Below are positions 46,493-55,702 of a stretch of DNA of 64,000 nucleotides, in pieces. The notes beneath the pieces were generated by a model, which saw nothing but the letters and a program-made list of their open reading frames with translations, ran no database searches and had not been told where the DNA came from. Source of the stretch: Flavobacteriaceae bacterium PS02334 (GTDB taxonomy: Bacteria > Bacteroidota > Bacteroidia > Flavobacteriales > Flavobacteriaceae); assembly GCA_029959295.1 (NCBI GenBank), contig JASCOH010000007.1:186001-250000 (forward strand). The letters are read 5' to 3'. Positions within the stretch are counted from its first letter, which is position 1; each line of letters starts with the position of its first letter. The translations under genes were made by a program, and so were the position numbers.

Positions 46493-47103
46493 TTCAATAG
46501 ATTTTTCTGCAAATCTGTATCTTGGTTAACCGTTTCTCCATCATATTTCAACGTCCAGCCTAAAGTATTTGTCGTAATCAAAATCTTTGAAAGTTCGCTT
46601 ATCAATCGATTTTGAGCGTTTGATTTTAACGTAGATTTCTCAATTTTTGCTTGCAGATTCTTTTTTACCGTCGCATTAATTTTGTTGTAATCATCACCCG
46701 AAAACGGATTTAATCGGCTCTGGTTGACATCATAAAATTTAATATCTGGACTGATTTTAATTTCTTCCTTTGGAATATATTCAATCGTGATCGTCTTGTT
46801 TTTCTCGTCAATATCATATTTCATCTGGCGCAGATCATACGCAACCGTCACGTCTGCATTCACGACAACAAGCGCTTTTTTTTCAAAAGAAACCATTCCC
46901 ATGAAATATTTATCTTGATCTTTATAAGTCAAAACCTCCGCAAAATGGCCCTCGGTGACAACTAATTTTCCGACATTCACAATTTGCTGTTGGATAAGAT
47001 TTGTATCATAAGTAACTGATTCTTCGCTTTTCTTAAATTCGCAAAAACGGAAAGCCAGGATGATAATTGCAATAATTCCAACGCCAATAAGTATTCTTCG
47101 CAT
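46489..47103 (-). CDS. DUF4230 family protein
   Basis: A 204-residue membrane-anchored protein with one N-terminal helix (about 4-18, IGVGIIAIIILAFRF) and an extracytoplasmic domain matching DUF4230: VGKLVVTEGHFAEVL, then FEKKALVVVNADVTVAYDL and KNKTITIEYIPKEEIKISPDI. The family is common in Bacteroidota and Firmicutes, without known function. It lies 160 bases after GSCFA, with two palindromes between them. Confidence 0.88.
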   Translation of the reverse strand: MRRILIGVGIIAIIILAFRFCEFKKSEESVTYDTNLIQQQIVNVGKLVVTEGHFAEVLTYKDQDKYFMGMVSFEKKALVVVNADVTVAYDLRQMKYDIDEKNKTITIEYIPKEEIKISPDIKFYDVNQSRLNPFSGDDYNKINATVKKNLQAKIEKSTLKSNAQNRLISELSKILITTNTLGWTLKYDGETVNQDTDLQKNLLN

Positions 47104-47146
47104 GTTTTTTTATAAAGTTATATAAATAATTTTAGTTATAGACATT

Positions 47147-47226
47147 CCTGCAAGGTTTTTAAAACCTTGCAGGTTTAATTTATTTGATTAGCAAAAATAC
47201 CTACAAGGTTTTAAAAACCTTGCAGG
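47147..47226. repeat. Twin 27-bp palindromes
   Basis: Two near-identical palindromes, 47147-47173 and 47200-47226, each reads CCT(G/A)CAAGG...CCTTGCAGG around an A/T core and are 26 bases apart. They lie between the GSCFA stop and the DUF4230 start. As RNA each forms a strong hairpin in either direction. Similar palindromes are frequent in Flavobacterium genomes as far as I remember. Confidence 0.85.
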
Positions 47227-47263
47227 ATTATCGTTCAAAATGCAAGTTTCGAGCAAGCTAAAA

Positions 47264-48214
47264 TTAGAAATTCATGAAAGGAAATCTGCTTGTCAGCACT
47301 TCAATTCGCTGTTGCAAATTGCCTAAAAACTTTTGGTGCTGTTCAGATTCACTATTAAACGGACGATGATTCAATCCTTTTTGGATGTTTTCAATTTCTT
47401 GCAAAGTCAGCATTGCTTCTTCATAAATCCAAGTTTCCGAGAATCTTTTCCAAATATAATCAATCGCCATTTGGCTTGGATGAATCATGTCTTCGGCATA
47501 AAAACGATAATCGCGAAGCTCGTCCATCATGATTTCATAACTCGGGAAATAATTTATGATTTCAGATTTTTGATTTATGATTTGATGCACCGCGGTTATC
47601 AGGTTAGCTTTGCTCCACTGATTTTCTACAAAACCATCCTTGATGTGGCGCACGGGAGAAATCGTGAAAATAATTTTTGCTTTTGGATTTGCTTCTGAAA
47701 TGGCTGCAATGATTTTTTCAAGGCTGTTTTTTATTTCATCTGCCGAAAGCAATTCTTTTTTAAATTGGTTTTGCGGTACTTTGTGGCAATTGGCAACAAC
47801 TTCTTCTGATTTTAAATTTCTATAAACCCAAGCTGTTCCTAATGTAATCAGGACGTGAGAACTTTCAGATAAATCATTGCGTAAACTTTCTAAATTAGAA
47901 TTGAGTATTTTCAGAAACAGTTCTTTATTGGAAACGCTTAAATCAGAATGCACGTCGAAAGAATGCCATCTTTCATTGTGAAAAAAGATATCTTCCTCTG
48001 CAAATTCTTCTTGGAAAATTGCCTTCGAAATATTTTTTTCCAATGCCAAAGGATGAAACAAAATTCCGAACGGATTGATGCTGTTTTTGAATTTAAAATG
48101 CGCAAACTTCTCCCCAATATTTACCGCAAAGCAAGAACCTAACGATACAATTTTAGAATTGTAATCAATTTGATAATTGCTTTTTTGAATCGGAATTGGA
48201 GTTGTGAATTGCAT
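47264..48214 (-). CDS. GSCFA domain protein
   Basis: A 316-residue cytoplasmic protein with the family-naming motif LGSCFAVNIGEKF (about 31-43), SGNH-hydrolase-like blocks (HVLITLGTAWVYRN, then IIFTISPVRHIKDG) and the DMIHPSQMAIDYIW end, which can provide the catalytic Asp-His pair. This suggests an esterase or acyltransferase fold; the substrate is unknown. It stands between alaS and DUF4230 on the same strand. Confidence 0.9.
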   Translation of the reverse strand: MQFTTPIPIQKSNYQIDYNSKIVSLGSCFAVNIGEKFAHFKFKNSINPFGILFHPLALEKNISKAIFQEEFAEEDIFFHNERWHSFDVHSDLSVSNKELFLKILNSNLESLRNDLSESSHVLITLGTAWVYRNLKSEEVVANCHKVPQNQFKKELLSADEIKNSLEKIIAAISEANPKAKIIFTISPVRHIKDGFVENQWSKANLITAVHQIINQKSEIINYFPSYEIMMDELRDYRFYAEDMIHPSQMAIDYIWKRFSETWIYEEAMLTLQEIENIQKGLNHRPFNSESEQHQKFLGNLQQRIEVLTSRFPFMNF

Positions 48215-48263
48215 GTTTTAAGTTGCTGAGTCGCAAAGATACTAAATTGCAAAGTTTTTTGCC

Positions 48264-48380
48264 CCCTCGACTGCGCTCGGGGTGACAGTATAAATAGGCA
48301 ATAAACAATACGCAATCTTATTTCATCTCGAGAATTTATATTGAACGCAATCGAATTGTCATCCCGAGCGCAGTCGAGGG
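48264..48380. repeat. REP-like inverted repeat
   Basis: The 24-base arm at 48264-48287 (CCCTCGACTGCGCTCGGG followed by GTGACA) matches the inverse of 48357-48380 at 23 of 24 positions. About 70 AT-rich bases separate the arms. The CTCGACTGCGCTCGG core is a familiar Flavobacterium intergenic repeat (from memory). It lies between the alaS terminator and the GSCFA gene start. Confidence 0.85.
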
Positions 48381-48395
48381 AACGCATTTTTGACA

Positions 48396-48426
48396 AACAA
48401 AAAACCACAACAATTAAGCTGTGGTT
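48396..48426 (-). terminator. Terminator of alaS
   Basis: AACCACA (48403-48409) pairs with TGTGGTT (48420-48426). On the minus strand TTTTTTG follows the stem. It lies 25 bases after the alaS stop. Confidence 0.8.
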
Positions 48427-48451
48427 TTTCTGTAATCTGTTTATCTAAAAT

Positions 48452-51088
48452 CTATTTCACAAAATCAACTGCTTTTTCCAAAGCTTCCTTGATTCCGGCC
48501 ACGTTCTTTCCTCCTGCTGTTGCAAAGAAAGGCTGTCCGCCACCGCCGCCTTGGATATATTTTCCTAATTCACGAACAACTTGTCCGGCGTTTAGGTTTT
48601 TTTCTGCAACTAATTCTTTAGAAATATAGCAAGTCAGCATTGGTTTTCCTTCATCGGCTGTAGCTAAAACTAGGAATACATTTGTTCCCAAAGTTCCTAA
48701 TTCATAAGCCAAGTCTTTTGCGCCTTCTGCATTTAAATCGACCTGTTTTGCCAAGAATTTCACGCCTTTGATTTCTTGAATTTCAGAAGCTAATTCTCCT
48801 TTCAAGTTTTTCGCTTTTTCTTTCAGTAAAGCTTCCACTTGCTTTTTCAATTTGGCATTTTCGTCCTGCAATGAAACCACTGCTTTCAATGAATCTTGCG
48901 GGTTTTTCAGCGCTTCTTTTATTTCTTTCAAAGCTGTTTCTTGCGATGCAAAAAACGCTTTTACGCCTTCATTGGTAATCGCTTCAATTCTTCGGATTCC
49001 TGCTGCAACGGCTCCTTCAGAAACAATTTTAAAGTGCCAGATTTCTGCTGTATTTTTCACGTGGATTCCACCGCAAAGTTCCATGCTTTCTCCGAATTTG
49101 ATTGCACGAACATTGTCGCCATATTTTTCTCCAAATAAAGCCATCGCGCCTTCTTCCACCGCTTGCTTAAACGGAATATCTCTTCTTTCAATCAAAGGTA
49201 ATTGTTCTTGAATTCTAGCATTTACAAAAACTTCCACTTCCTGAAGTTCTTCTTCAGTCACTTTTGCAAAATGTGAAAAGTCAAAACGAAGGTAATTTGG
49301 CGAAACCAACGAACCTTTTTGCTCCACGTGCGTCCCTAAAATGTGACGCAAAGCTTGGTGCAACAAGTGTGTAGCCGAGTGGTTGCTTGCTGATTCGCTT
49401 CTTAATTTTGTATTCACCAACGCCATGAATTTTCCTTCTGGATTTTCTGGCAATTCTTTGGTAAAATGCAAAATCAGGTTGTTTTCTTTCTTCGTATCTA
49501 AGATTTCGATGGCTTGGTTTGGCGTAAAAAGTGTTCCTTTATCACCAACTTGACCACCGCCTTCTGGATAAAAAGGCGTTGCATCTAAAACAATTTGGTA
49601 CAATTTACCGTCTTTTTTAGAATCTACTTTTCTATATCTTGTAATTTTTACTTCTTTTTCTACATCGTCATAACCTACGAAAGTTTCGGTATTTCCTTCG
49701 ACCAAAATCGTCCAGTCATCCGTTGAAGTTTCAGAAGCGGCGCGAGAACGTGTTTTTTGCTTTTGCAACTCCAAATCAAATTCTGCTTCATTGTAAGACA
49801 TTCCTTTTTCTTTCAAAATCAAGGCTGTCAAATCTTTTGGAAACCCGAAAGTATCGTATAATTCAAAGGCTTTTGCTCCGGAAACTTCTTGTCCTTTTGT
49901 GTCTTTTACGACATTTTCCAGCAATTGCAATCCTTGGTCCAAAGTTCTCAAAAACGAAGCTTCTTCCTCACGGATTACGTTGGTAACCAAATTTTGCTGC
50001 GATTTGATTTCTGGGAAAAACTCGCCCATTTGGTTGGCCAAAACAGCCACCAATTTGTAAATGAACGGCTCTTTTGTATCTAAAAATGTAAATCCGTATC
50101 GAATGGCTCTGCGCAAAATTCTTCTGATCACGTAACCTGCACCTGTATTTGAAGGCAATTGTCCGTCTGCGATTGCAAACGCAACAGCACGAACGTGATC
50201 CACAATTACACGAATCGCGATGTTGGTTTTGTCTTGCTCTTCGCTTACATTTTTGACTTCGTTTGAAGTGTATTTGTAACCTGTAATTTTCTCGACTTCT
50301 TCGATAAGCGGTGTGAAAACATCCGTATCATAATTCGAAGTTACACCTTGCAAAGCCATACACAAACGCTCAAAACCCATTCCTGTATCAACGTGCTGTG
50401 CTGGTAATTTTTCAAGCGAACCGTCGGCCTTACGGTTGAATTCCATAAAGACATTGTTCCAAATTTCCACCACTTGCGGATGGTCATTGTTCACCAGACT
50501 TTTTCCAGAAACTTGTGCTTTTTCTTCTGCAGTTCTCAAATCGACGTGAATTTCTGAACAAGGACCACACGGACCTTGATCGCCCATTTCCCAGAAATTG
50601 TCTTTTTTATTTCCTAAAATGATTCGGTCTTCGTCAATCAATGTTTTCCAGATATCCCAAGCTTCTTGGTCAAACGGCACATTTTCTGAAGGATTTCCCT
50701 CAAAAACAGAAACGTATAGATTTTCCTTCGGAATTTTATACACTTCCGTCAATAATTCCCAAGCCCAGTTGATGGCTTCTTTCTTGAAATAATCTCCGAA
50801 AGACCAGTTTCCTAGCATTTCGAACATCGTGTGATGGTAGGTATCAAAACCTACATCCTCTAAATCATTGTGCTTTCCTGAAACACGAAGACATTTTTGC
50901 GTATCGGCAATTCTCTTGCTTTTTGGCGTGGCGTTCCCTAAAAAGTATTCTTTAAACTGCGCCATTCCTGAATTGTTGAACATCAAGGTTGGGTCATCTT
51001 TTAGAACGATTGGCGCCGAAGGAACGATCAAATGTCCTTTGCTTTCAAAAAATTGTAGAAACTGCTTTCTGATATCTTGTGATTTCAT
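48452..51088 (-). CDS. alaS: Alanyl-tRNA synthetase
   Basis: Charges tRNA-Ala and edits mischarged serine and glycine. The 878-residue protein has the class II core (about 1-250, with FESKGH near the start and [12 protein letters not shown]), the tRNA-recognition region and the editing domain with the zinc motif HSATHLLH plus CGGIHV. The C-terminal C-Ala domain contains the [16 protein letters not shown] signature. It is divergent from the M23 peptidase gene, with 256 AT-rich bases between. Confidence 0.98.
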   Translation of the reverse strand: MKSQDIRKQFLQFFESKGHLIVPSAPIVLKDDPTLMFNNSGMAQFKEYFLGNATPKSKRIADTQKCLRVSGKHNDLEDVGFDTYHHTMFEMLGNWSFGDYFKKEAINWAWELLTEVYKIPKENLYVSVFEGNPSENVPFDQEAWDIWKTLIDEDRIILGNKKDNFWEMGDQGPCGPCSEIHVDLRTAEEKAQVSGKSLVNNDHPQVVEIWNNVFMEFNRKADGSLEKLPAQHVDTGMGFERLCMALQGVTSNYDTDVFTPLIEEVEKITGYKYTSNEVKNVSEEQDKTNIAIRVIVDHVRAVAFAIADGQLPSNTGAGYVIRRILRRAIRYGFTFLDTKEPFIYKLVAVLANQMGEFFPEIKSQQNLVTNVIREEEASFLRTLDQGLQLLENVVKDTKGQEVSGAKAFELYDTFGFPKDLTALILKEKGMSYNEAEFDLELQKQKTRSRAASETSTDDWTILVEGNTETFVGYDDVEKEVKITRYRKVDSKKDGKLYQIVLDATPFYPEGGGQVGDKGTLFTPNQAIEILDTKKENNLILHFTKELPENPEGKFMALVNTKLRSESASNHSATHLLHQALRHILGTHVEQKGSLVSPNYLRFDFSHFAKVTEEELQEVEVFVNARIQEQLPLIERRDIPFKQAVEEGAMALFGEKYGDNVRAIKFGESMELCGGIHVKNTAEIWHFKIVSEGAVAAGIRRIEAITNEGVKAFFASQETALKEIKEALKNPQDSLKAVVSLQDENAKLKKQVEALLKEKAKNLKGELASEIQEIKGVKFLAKQVDLNAEGAKDLAYELGTLGTNVFLVLATADEGKPMLTCYISKELVAEKNLNAGQVVRELGKYIQGGGGGQPFFATAGGKNVAGIKEALEKAVDFVK

Positions 51089-51344
51089 TTAAATGGGTTT
51101 AAGGTCTTGGGTTTAAGGTTCAAGGCTTTGCGAAGTGATCTTGACCGTCAACATTTTAAATTTATATTTTAATAATAAGCTGAACGTATGAAACATTTAT
51201 TAAATTTGTTCGTCTAACTATAGTAGTTTTTGTCTTATAAGAGATATTATAATAAATACAATATCAATAAACTAAAATTAGAGATGAATAAATTTTATGC
51301 TATATTTAGTCTCATAAAAGTGCAAAAATAGCATATTTTAAAAT

Positions 51345-52322
51345 ATGAAAAAGGTAAAATATTATTACGATACCGAAAATTTAGCTTACCGAAAAATTAA
51401 GCCGAAGAAAGGACAAAGATTGGGCGTAATTGCCTTGTTTTTATTGGCTTCTGGTTTGTTTGGCTTTTTGTGTTTCGTAATTTTGATCAATACGCCGTTT
51501 TTTGAAACTCCGAAGGATCGACTTCAGGCAAGGGAAATTGAGAATATGAAAATCAACTATGCCATCTTGAACAAGAAAATGGACCAAGTGGATGAAGTTT
51601 TGGAAAATGTGGCTGAACGCGACAATAATTTATACAGAGTTTATTTCAACTCCTCGCCGATTCCTGAAGAACAGCGAAAAGCAGGTTTTGGAGGCATAAA
51701 TCGCTATAAAGCTTTGGAAGGTTATGACAATTCAGAATTGGTTGTCAGTACGACAAAACGCGTGGATGTTATCTCTAAGGAATTAGTGATTCAATCAAAA
51801 TCTTTAGATGAAATTTTGAAATTGGCTAAGGAGAAAGAGAAATTATTGGTAGCTATTCCGGCGATTCAGCCTGTAAAAAATGAAGACCTAAAGCAGATGG
51901 CTTCTGGTTTTGGATATAGAAGCGATCCGTTTACAAAAATCAGAAAATTTCATGCGGGAATGGATTTTTCTGCTAAAACCGGAACTCCTATTTATGCAAC
52001 TGGAGACGGAGTTGTTGATCGCGCTGATAACACGGCATCAGGTTATGGAAACCATATTGTGATTCGGCACGGATTTGGATATGAAACTTTATACGGACAT
52101 TTGAGCAAATATAAAGTCAGAGCCGGGCAAAGAGTCAAACGTGGCGACGTGATTGGTTATGTGGGAAGCACGGGGAGATCTGAAGCGCCACATTTGCATT
52201 ATGAAGTGCACAAAAACGGGGAAGTCGTAAACCCTTTGAATTTTTATTACGGAAATATTTCGGCGGCAGAATATGCAGCCATTTCAAAATTAGCAAACCA
52301 AGAAAACCAATCTTTAGATTAA
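51345..52322 (+). CDS. M23 family metallopeptidase, membrane-anchored
   Basis: A 325-residue envelope peptidase that probably cuts peptidoglycan crosslinks. A cytoplasmic N-terminus precedes one membrane helix (about 28-50, LGVIALFLLASGLFGFLCFVIL). A coiled-coil-rich region follows (about 60-170). The LytM domain (about 190-300) has the zinc ligands in FHAGMDF and HLHYEVH, so it should be active. The stop codon overlaps the MerR-type start by one base (TAATG). Confidence 0.94.
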   Translation: MKKVKYYYDTENLAYRKIKPKKGQRLGVIALFLLASGLFGFLCFVILINTPFFETPKDRLQAREIENMKINYAILNKKMDQVDEVLENVAERDNNLYRVYFNSSPIPEEQRKAGFGGINRYKALEGYDNSELVVSTTKRVDVISKELVIQSKSLDEILKLAKEKEKLLVAIPAIQPVKNEDLKQMASGFGYRSDPFTKIRKFHAGMDFSAKTGTPIYATGDGVVDRADNTASGYGNHIVIRHGFGYETLYGHLSKYKVRAGQRVKRGDVIGYVGSTGRSEAPHLHYEVHKNGEVVNPLNFYYGNISAAEYAAISKLANQENQSLD

Positions 52323-52654
52323 TGCATTTAGACCTACCAACAGACAAAAGATATTACAGCATTGGAGAATTGGCCAAAGCTTTTGACGTAAACGCTTCAC
52401 TGATTCGTTTTTGGGACAAGGAATTTGATATTCTTAAACCAAAAAAGAACGCTAAAGGAAACCGAATGTTTACTCCAGAAGACGTGAAAAACCTGCAATT
52501 GATTTATCATTTGGTAAAAGAGCGCGGTTTTACTTTGGAAGGTGCGAAAACGCATTTGAAAGAAGGACAGAAAAAGACGTTGGATAAATTTGAAGTGATT
52601 AGCAAATTGGAATCAATCAAGGCACAGTTGAGTAGTATTAAGAATGCGTTGTAA
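52322..52654 (+). CDS. MerR-type regulator, DNA-binding domain only
   Basis: A 110-residue protein with a MerR winged helix-turn-helix (YYSIGELAKAFDVNASLIRFWDKEFDIL, then NRMFTPEDVKNLQLIYHLVKERGFTLEGAKTHL). A short helical tail follows, with no effector-binding domain and no cysteines for metal binding. It is co-translated with the M23 peptidase gene (one-base overlap), an arrangement I recall in other Flavobacteriia. Its targets are unknown. Confidence 0.9.
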   Translation: MHLDLPTDKRYYSIGELAKAFDVNASLIRFWDKEFDILKPKKNAKGNRMFTPEDVKNLQLIYHLVKERGFTLEGAKTHLKEGQKKTLDKFEVISKLESIKAQLSSIKNAL

Positions 52655-52658
52655 TTCG

Positions 52659-53270
52659 ATGAAACTTAAACAAGAACAAGATTCAAAAAAAACTATTATG
52701 GGAATGTTATCTTTTAGAAAAGGCTGTAGAACTTGTAATCAATCTAATGGAATTACTTCTTTCATTGGAGATTATGAAAATAATATTGATTATTACAAAT
52801 CTCAAACTGATCACCAAGTGTCCGGGGAAATAACCAAATCCTTAGAAAAAAACAATATTAATTGCGAGTTTTGTGGAGAAAGAAATTTCGACATTAGCAA
52901 CATTCGCTTTGATGATATAGAAATTTTCAAGCTAAGCGAAATTAAAAATTCGGCTAAAAAGAATAATACTTTTGTTTACATTTATAATATGACTAAACAA
53001 AATAATTTAGGTGGAGCATCTATTGATGATGTCTATCAGGATTATGATCAGTTTCAGCAATTTCAGTTACTTTGTAGAGAAGAAATTCAGAGTCAAATAA
53101 ATAATTATCCACAATCAAATCTCAAACATCATCCTGATGGAATTTTTTATGTCTGCTTTACGGGAAGTGGCAGTAATTTACGAATTGAAAAATTAAGATA
53201 TTCGGGATTTTCCAAAGAAGCCCTTTTAAACATTTCTAGTAATATTGGAAAAAACCCTTTTGAAGACTAA
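52659..53270 (+). CDS. Hypothetical protein with two CxxC motifs
   Basis: A protein of 203 residues from the ATG at 52659; starts a few codons later are also possible. Two CxxC pairs (CRTC and CEFC) about 45 residues apart suggest a zinc-ribbon-like site. The remainder is polar and Asn-rich with a C-terminal KLRYSGFSKEALLNI segment. No signal peptide is seen. It follows the MerR-type gene after 4 bases. Its base composition is more AT-rich than its neighbours, which may mark a recent arrival. I do not recognise the family. Confidence 0.6.
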   Translation: MKLKQEQDSKKTIMGMLSFRKGCRTCNQSNGITSFIGDYENNIDYYKSQTDHQVSGEITKSLEKNNINCEFCGERNFDISNIRFDDIEIFKLSEIKNSAKKNNTFVYIYNMTKQNNLGGASIDDVYQDYDQFQQFQLLCREEIQSQINNYPQSNLKHHPDGIFYVCFTGSGSNLRIEKLRYSGFSKEALLNISSNIGKNPFED

Positions 53271-53336
53271 GAAATTTTAGTATCGACAAGATTAAAACAA
53301 ATACAAATCAATTTATAAACTCTAAAAACAAAACAA

Positions 53337-53921
53337 ATGAAAAAATGGTTAATACCTGTAGGAATTATTGTTGTATTAATAGTAATTATCGGATTCTGGG
53401 TTGTGGGAATTAAAAACACAGCTTTGAAACACAATCAAGCCGTTGGAAAAGAATGGGGTAACGTAGAAACAGCGTACCAAAGAAGAAATGACCTTATCGG
53501 AAACTTGGTGAATACGGTAAAAGGTGCCGCTGATTTCGAAAAAGGAACGTTGACTGCCGTTGTTGAAGCGCGTGCAAAAGCGACTTCTGTAAAAATTGAC
53601 CCAAGCAATGTTACTCCTGAGCAAATGGCGCAATTCCAACAAGCACAATCGAATGTTTCTTCTAGCTTGTCAAGATTATTGGTTTCTGTGGAAGCTTATC
53701 CGCAATTGAGAGCGAACGAAAACTTCTTGAAATTGCAAGACGAATTGGCGAGCACAGAAAACCAGATTTTGACTGCAAGAACACGTTTTAACGAACAAGT
53801 CCAGATCTATAATGGTTATGTTCTTTCTATTCCAAATAGCTGGTTCTTGAGCGGATATCCTGAAAAACCATTTTTCAAATCTGTTGAAGGTGCTGAAAAA
53901 CCAGTAGAAGTAAAATTCTAA
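53337..53921 (+). CDS. LemA family protein
   Basis: A 194-residue LemA protein with one N-terminal membrane helix (about 5-26) and the usual bundle sequence (NQAVGKEWGNVETAYQRRNDLIGNLVNTVKGAADFEKGTL, then LLVSVEAYPQLRANENFLKLQDELA). It heads a three-gene cluster with two TPM-domain proteins, 15 bases and 0 bases apart, an arrangement found in many bacteria. It is only distantly similar to the LemA protein at 45565, so the two loci probably serve different partners. Confidence 0.95.
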   Translation: MKKWLIPVGIIVVLIVIIGFWVVGIKNTALKHNQAVGKEWGNVETAYQRRNDLIGNLVNTVKGAADFEKGTLTAVVEARAKATSVKIDPSNVTPEQMAQFQQAQSNVSSSLSRLLVSVEAYPQLRANENFLKLQDELASTENQILTARTRFNEQVQIYNGYVLSIPNSWFLSGYPEKPFFKSVEGAEKPVEVKF

Positions 53922-53936
53922 TAAAACAAAAAACCG

Positions 53937-54374
53937 ATGTCAAAAGTAGAAGATTTTCTAACTGCTGAAGAAGAAGCTGAAATTGTAAAAGCAATTACGC
54001 AAGCTGAAAAAAATACTTCGGGAGAAATAAGAGTCCACATCGAAAATCATACAGAAAAACCTCCGCTTGAAAGAGCTCAGGAGGTTTTTCATTTTTTAGG
54101 TATGGATCAGACTTCGTTGCGAAACGGAGTGTTGTTTTATGTCGGTGTCGCCGATCATGCTTTTGCCATTATTGGCGATGAAGGCATTGATAAAGCGGTT
54201 GAATGTGATTTTTGGGATTGCACAAAAGATGCAGTCATTTCTAATTTTAAAGAGAATAAATACAAAGAAGGTTTGGTTGCCGGAATATTAAAAGCTGGCG
54301 AACGACTCGAAAAGTACTTTCCTTTTTTAGATGGCGATAAAGATGAATTATCTAACGAAATATCAAAAGGATAA
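53937..54374 (+). CDS. TPM domain protein (cytoplasmic type)
   Basis: A 145-residue protein made of a single TPM domain. It shows EEAEIVKAITQAEKNTSGEIRVHIE near the start, NGVLFYVGVADHAFAIIGDEGIDKAV in the middle and YKEGLVAGILKAGERLEKYFP at the end. There is no signal peptide or membrane helix. TPM domains are phosphatase-like in some homologues, but the bacterial role is unsettled. It lies between lemA and the second TPM gene, whose start codon follows directly after its stop. Confidence 0.9.
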   Translation: MSKVEDFLTAEEEAEIVKAITQAEKNTSGEIRVHIENHTEKPPLERAQEVFHFLGMDQTSLRNGVLFYVGVADHAFAIIGDEGIDKAVECDFWDCTKDAVISNFKENKYKEGLVAGILKAGERLEKYFPFLDGDKDELSNEISKG

Positions 54375-55172
54375 ATGAAAATTTCAACTATAAAAAACAC
54401 GTTTTTCCTGTCGCTATTTTTGTTGATTCAGAATTTGGGTTTTGCACAAATTGACATTCCTCCTATTCCAAAACTTCAAACCAGCGTTTATGATTATGCT
54501 GGCGTGATGAATGCTTCTGAGAAATCTAATTTGGAACAAAAACTCATCAATTATTCTGATTCTACTTCCACGCAAATTGTTGTTATTACAATTGAAACTT
54601 TAAAAGGAGAAGATATCGGAATTTTAACTCCGAAATGGGGACAGACTTGGGGAATCGGCGGTTCAAAAGAAAATGACAATGGCGTTATTATTCTATTGGC
54701 TGAAAAAGAACGAAAAATCTGGATTTCGCCAGGATATGGTGTTGAAGACAAATTGACAGCGGGAATTACTGGAGAATTAGTCCGAAATGTGATTATTCCA
54801 GAGTTCAAAGCCGGAAGTTATTACAACGGATTAGACAAAGGTGCCGATGCCATTTTTGACGTCTTGAAAGGAAAATATAAAGGAACTAGAAAACAAGACA
54901 AAGGAGAATCAAGCTCCGGCGGACTGATTTTCTTTATCATCATTTTTGTCGTGCTGCTTATTATCATTTTCAAAAACAAGAATAAAGGAAACGGTGGCAA
55001 TCGCGGCGGCGGCTTAGATTTATCTGACATAATTATCTTAAGCAGTTTGGGCCGTGGCTTTGGTGGCGGTTCATCTGGAGGCGGTTTTGGCGGAGGATCA
55101 TCTGGCGGTGGTTTCGGTGGCGGATTTGGCGGCGGCGGCTTTAGTGGCGGCGGTGCTGGAGGAAGCTGGTAA
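54375..55172 (+). CDS. TPM domain protein with Gly-rich tail (YgcG-like)
   Basis: A 265-residue exported membrane protein. A signal peptide (about 1-25, ending GFAQ) precedes a TPM domain (about 33-155, VYDYAGVMNASEKSNLEQKL, then ISPGYGVEDKLTAGITG). One membrane helix follows (about 177-197), then a tail (about 205-265) made mostly of Gly and Ser with SSGGGFGGG repeats. The layout is that of YgcG-type proteins, which accompany LemA. The tail would face the cytoplasm or the outside depending on topology. A terminator follows. Confidence 0.92.
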   Translation: MKISTIKNTFFLSLFLLIQNLGFAQIDIPPIPKLQTSVYDYAGVMNASEKSNLEQKLINYSDSTSTQIVVITIETLKGEDIGILTPKWGQTWGIGGSKENDNGVIILLAEKERKIWISPGYGVEDKLTAGITGELVRNVIIPEFKAGSYYNGLDKGADAIFDVLKGKYKGTRKQDKGESSSGGLIFFIIIFVVLLIIIFKNKNKGNGGNRGGGLDLSDIIILSSLGRGFGGGSSGGGFGGGSSGGGFGGGFGGGGFSGGGAGGSW

Positions 55173-55191
55173 AACCTTTTTTAACTATTCT

Positions 55192-55221
55192 AAAAGCTCC
55201 GCTTATTGCGGAGCTTTTTTT
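55192..55221 (+). terminator. Terminator of the lemA-TPM cluster
   Basis: GCTCCGC (55196-55202) pairs with GCGGAGC (55208-55214), with an A run before and seven T after. It lies 20 bases past the stop. Confidence 0.9.
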
Positions 55222-55313
55222 GTTTCATATTTGACCAATCTTTCGAAGCCTACTTTTATCTTGCTAAAGACCAATCTAATTTTGTTTAAACATTAATTGA
55301 TTTACGGTAAGCA

Positions 55314-55590
55314 CTAGCTATTACTGCTTAAACATTTATTAATAACTAATAAGCATTTATTATTATGGCTTAAGCAATTATTGATAAGTAATAAGCAATT
55401 GTTGATATGGCTTAAGCATTTATTGATAACTAGTAAGCAATTGTTACTATAGTTTAAGCATTTATTGATATGGCTTAAGCAATTATTGATATGGCTTAAG
55501 CAATTATTGATATGGCTTAAGCATTTATAGACAACTAATAAGCAATTGCTACTACAGCTTAAGAATTTATTAATAAGTAGTAGCAAAGCT
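55314..55590. repeat. 21-bp minisatellite, about 13 units
   Basis: The unit reads roughly TAAGCAATTATTGATATGGCT with TTTATT, AACTAAT or AAGTAAT variants. Every unit is exactly 21 bases, so the array stays in register across its length. On the minus strand one frame is open throughout and would encode a seven-residue repeat like NCLSHIN, but no start or neighbour supports a protein. It lies between the TPM-cluster and polysaccharide-locus terminators. Confidence 0.85.
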
Positions 55591-55612
55591 TTATCGCCTT
55601 AATTTACCACCA

Positions 55613-55642
55613 ATAAAAAACTCCGTTATTGCTAACGGAGTT
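55613..55642 (-). terminator. Terminator of the GH30-GH5 genes
   Basis: ACTCCGTTA (55620-55628) is the exact reverse complement of 55633-55641. On the minus strand TTTTTT follows. It lies 60 bases after the GH5 stop and ends the polysaccharide locus. Confidence 0.88.
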
Positions 55643-55702
55643 GGATCACAAAGAATAAAAAAATATAAAATACTAACTTTAACTTTCTAATGTCTTTGAT
55701 AC

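Noticed and set aside
48139-48408. 89-residue minus-strand frame containing RSLDCARDD and SPRAQSRG
   Set aside because: It is translated from the REP-like inverted repeat and overlaps the GSCFA gene start region; these peptides are well-known artefacts of that repeat.
55314-55586. 90-residue minus-strand frame with a seven-residue repeat
   Set aside because: It follows from the strict 21-bp repeat; there is no credible start region, signal or family, and it lies between two terminators. Kept as a finding, not as a gene.
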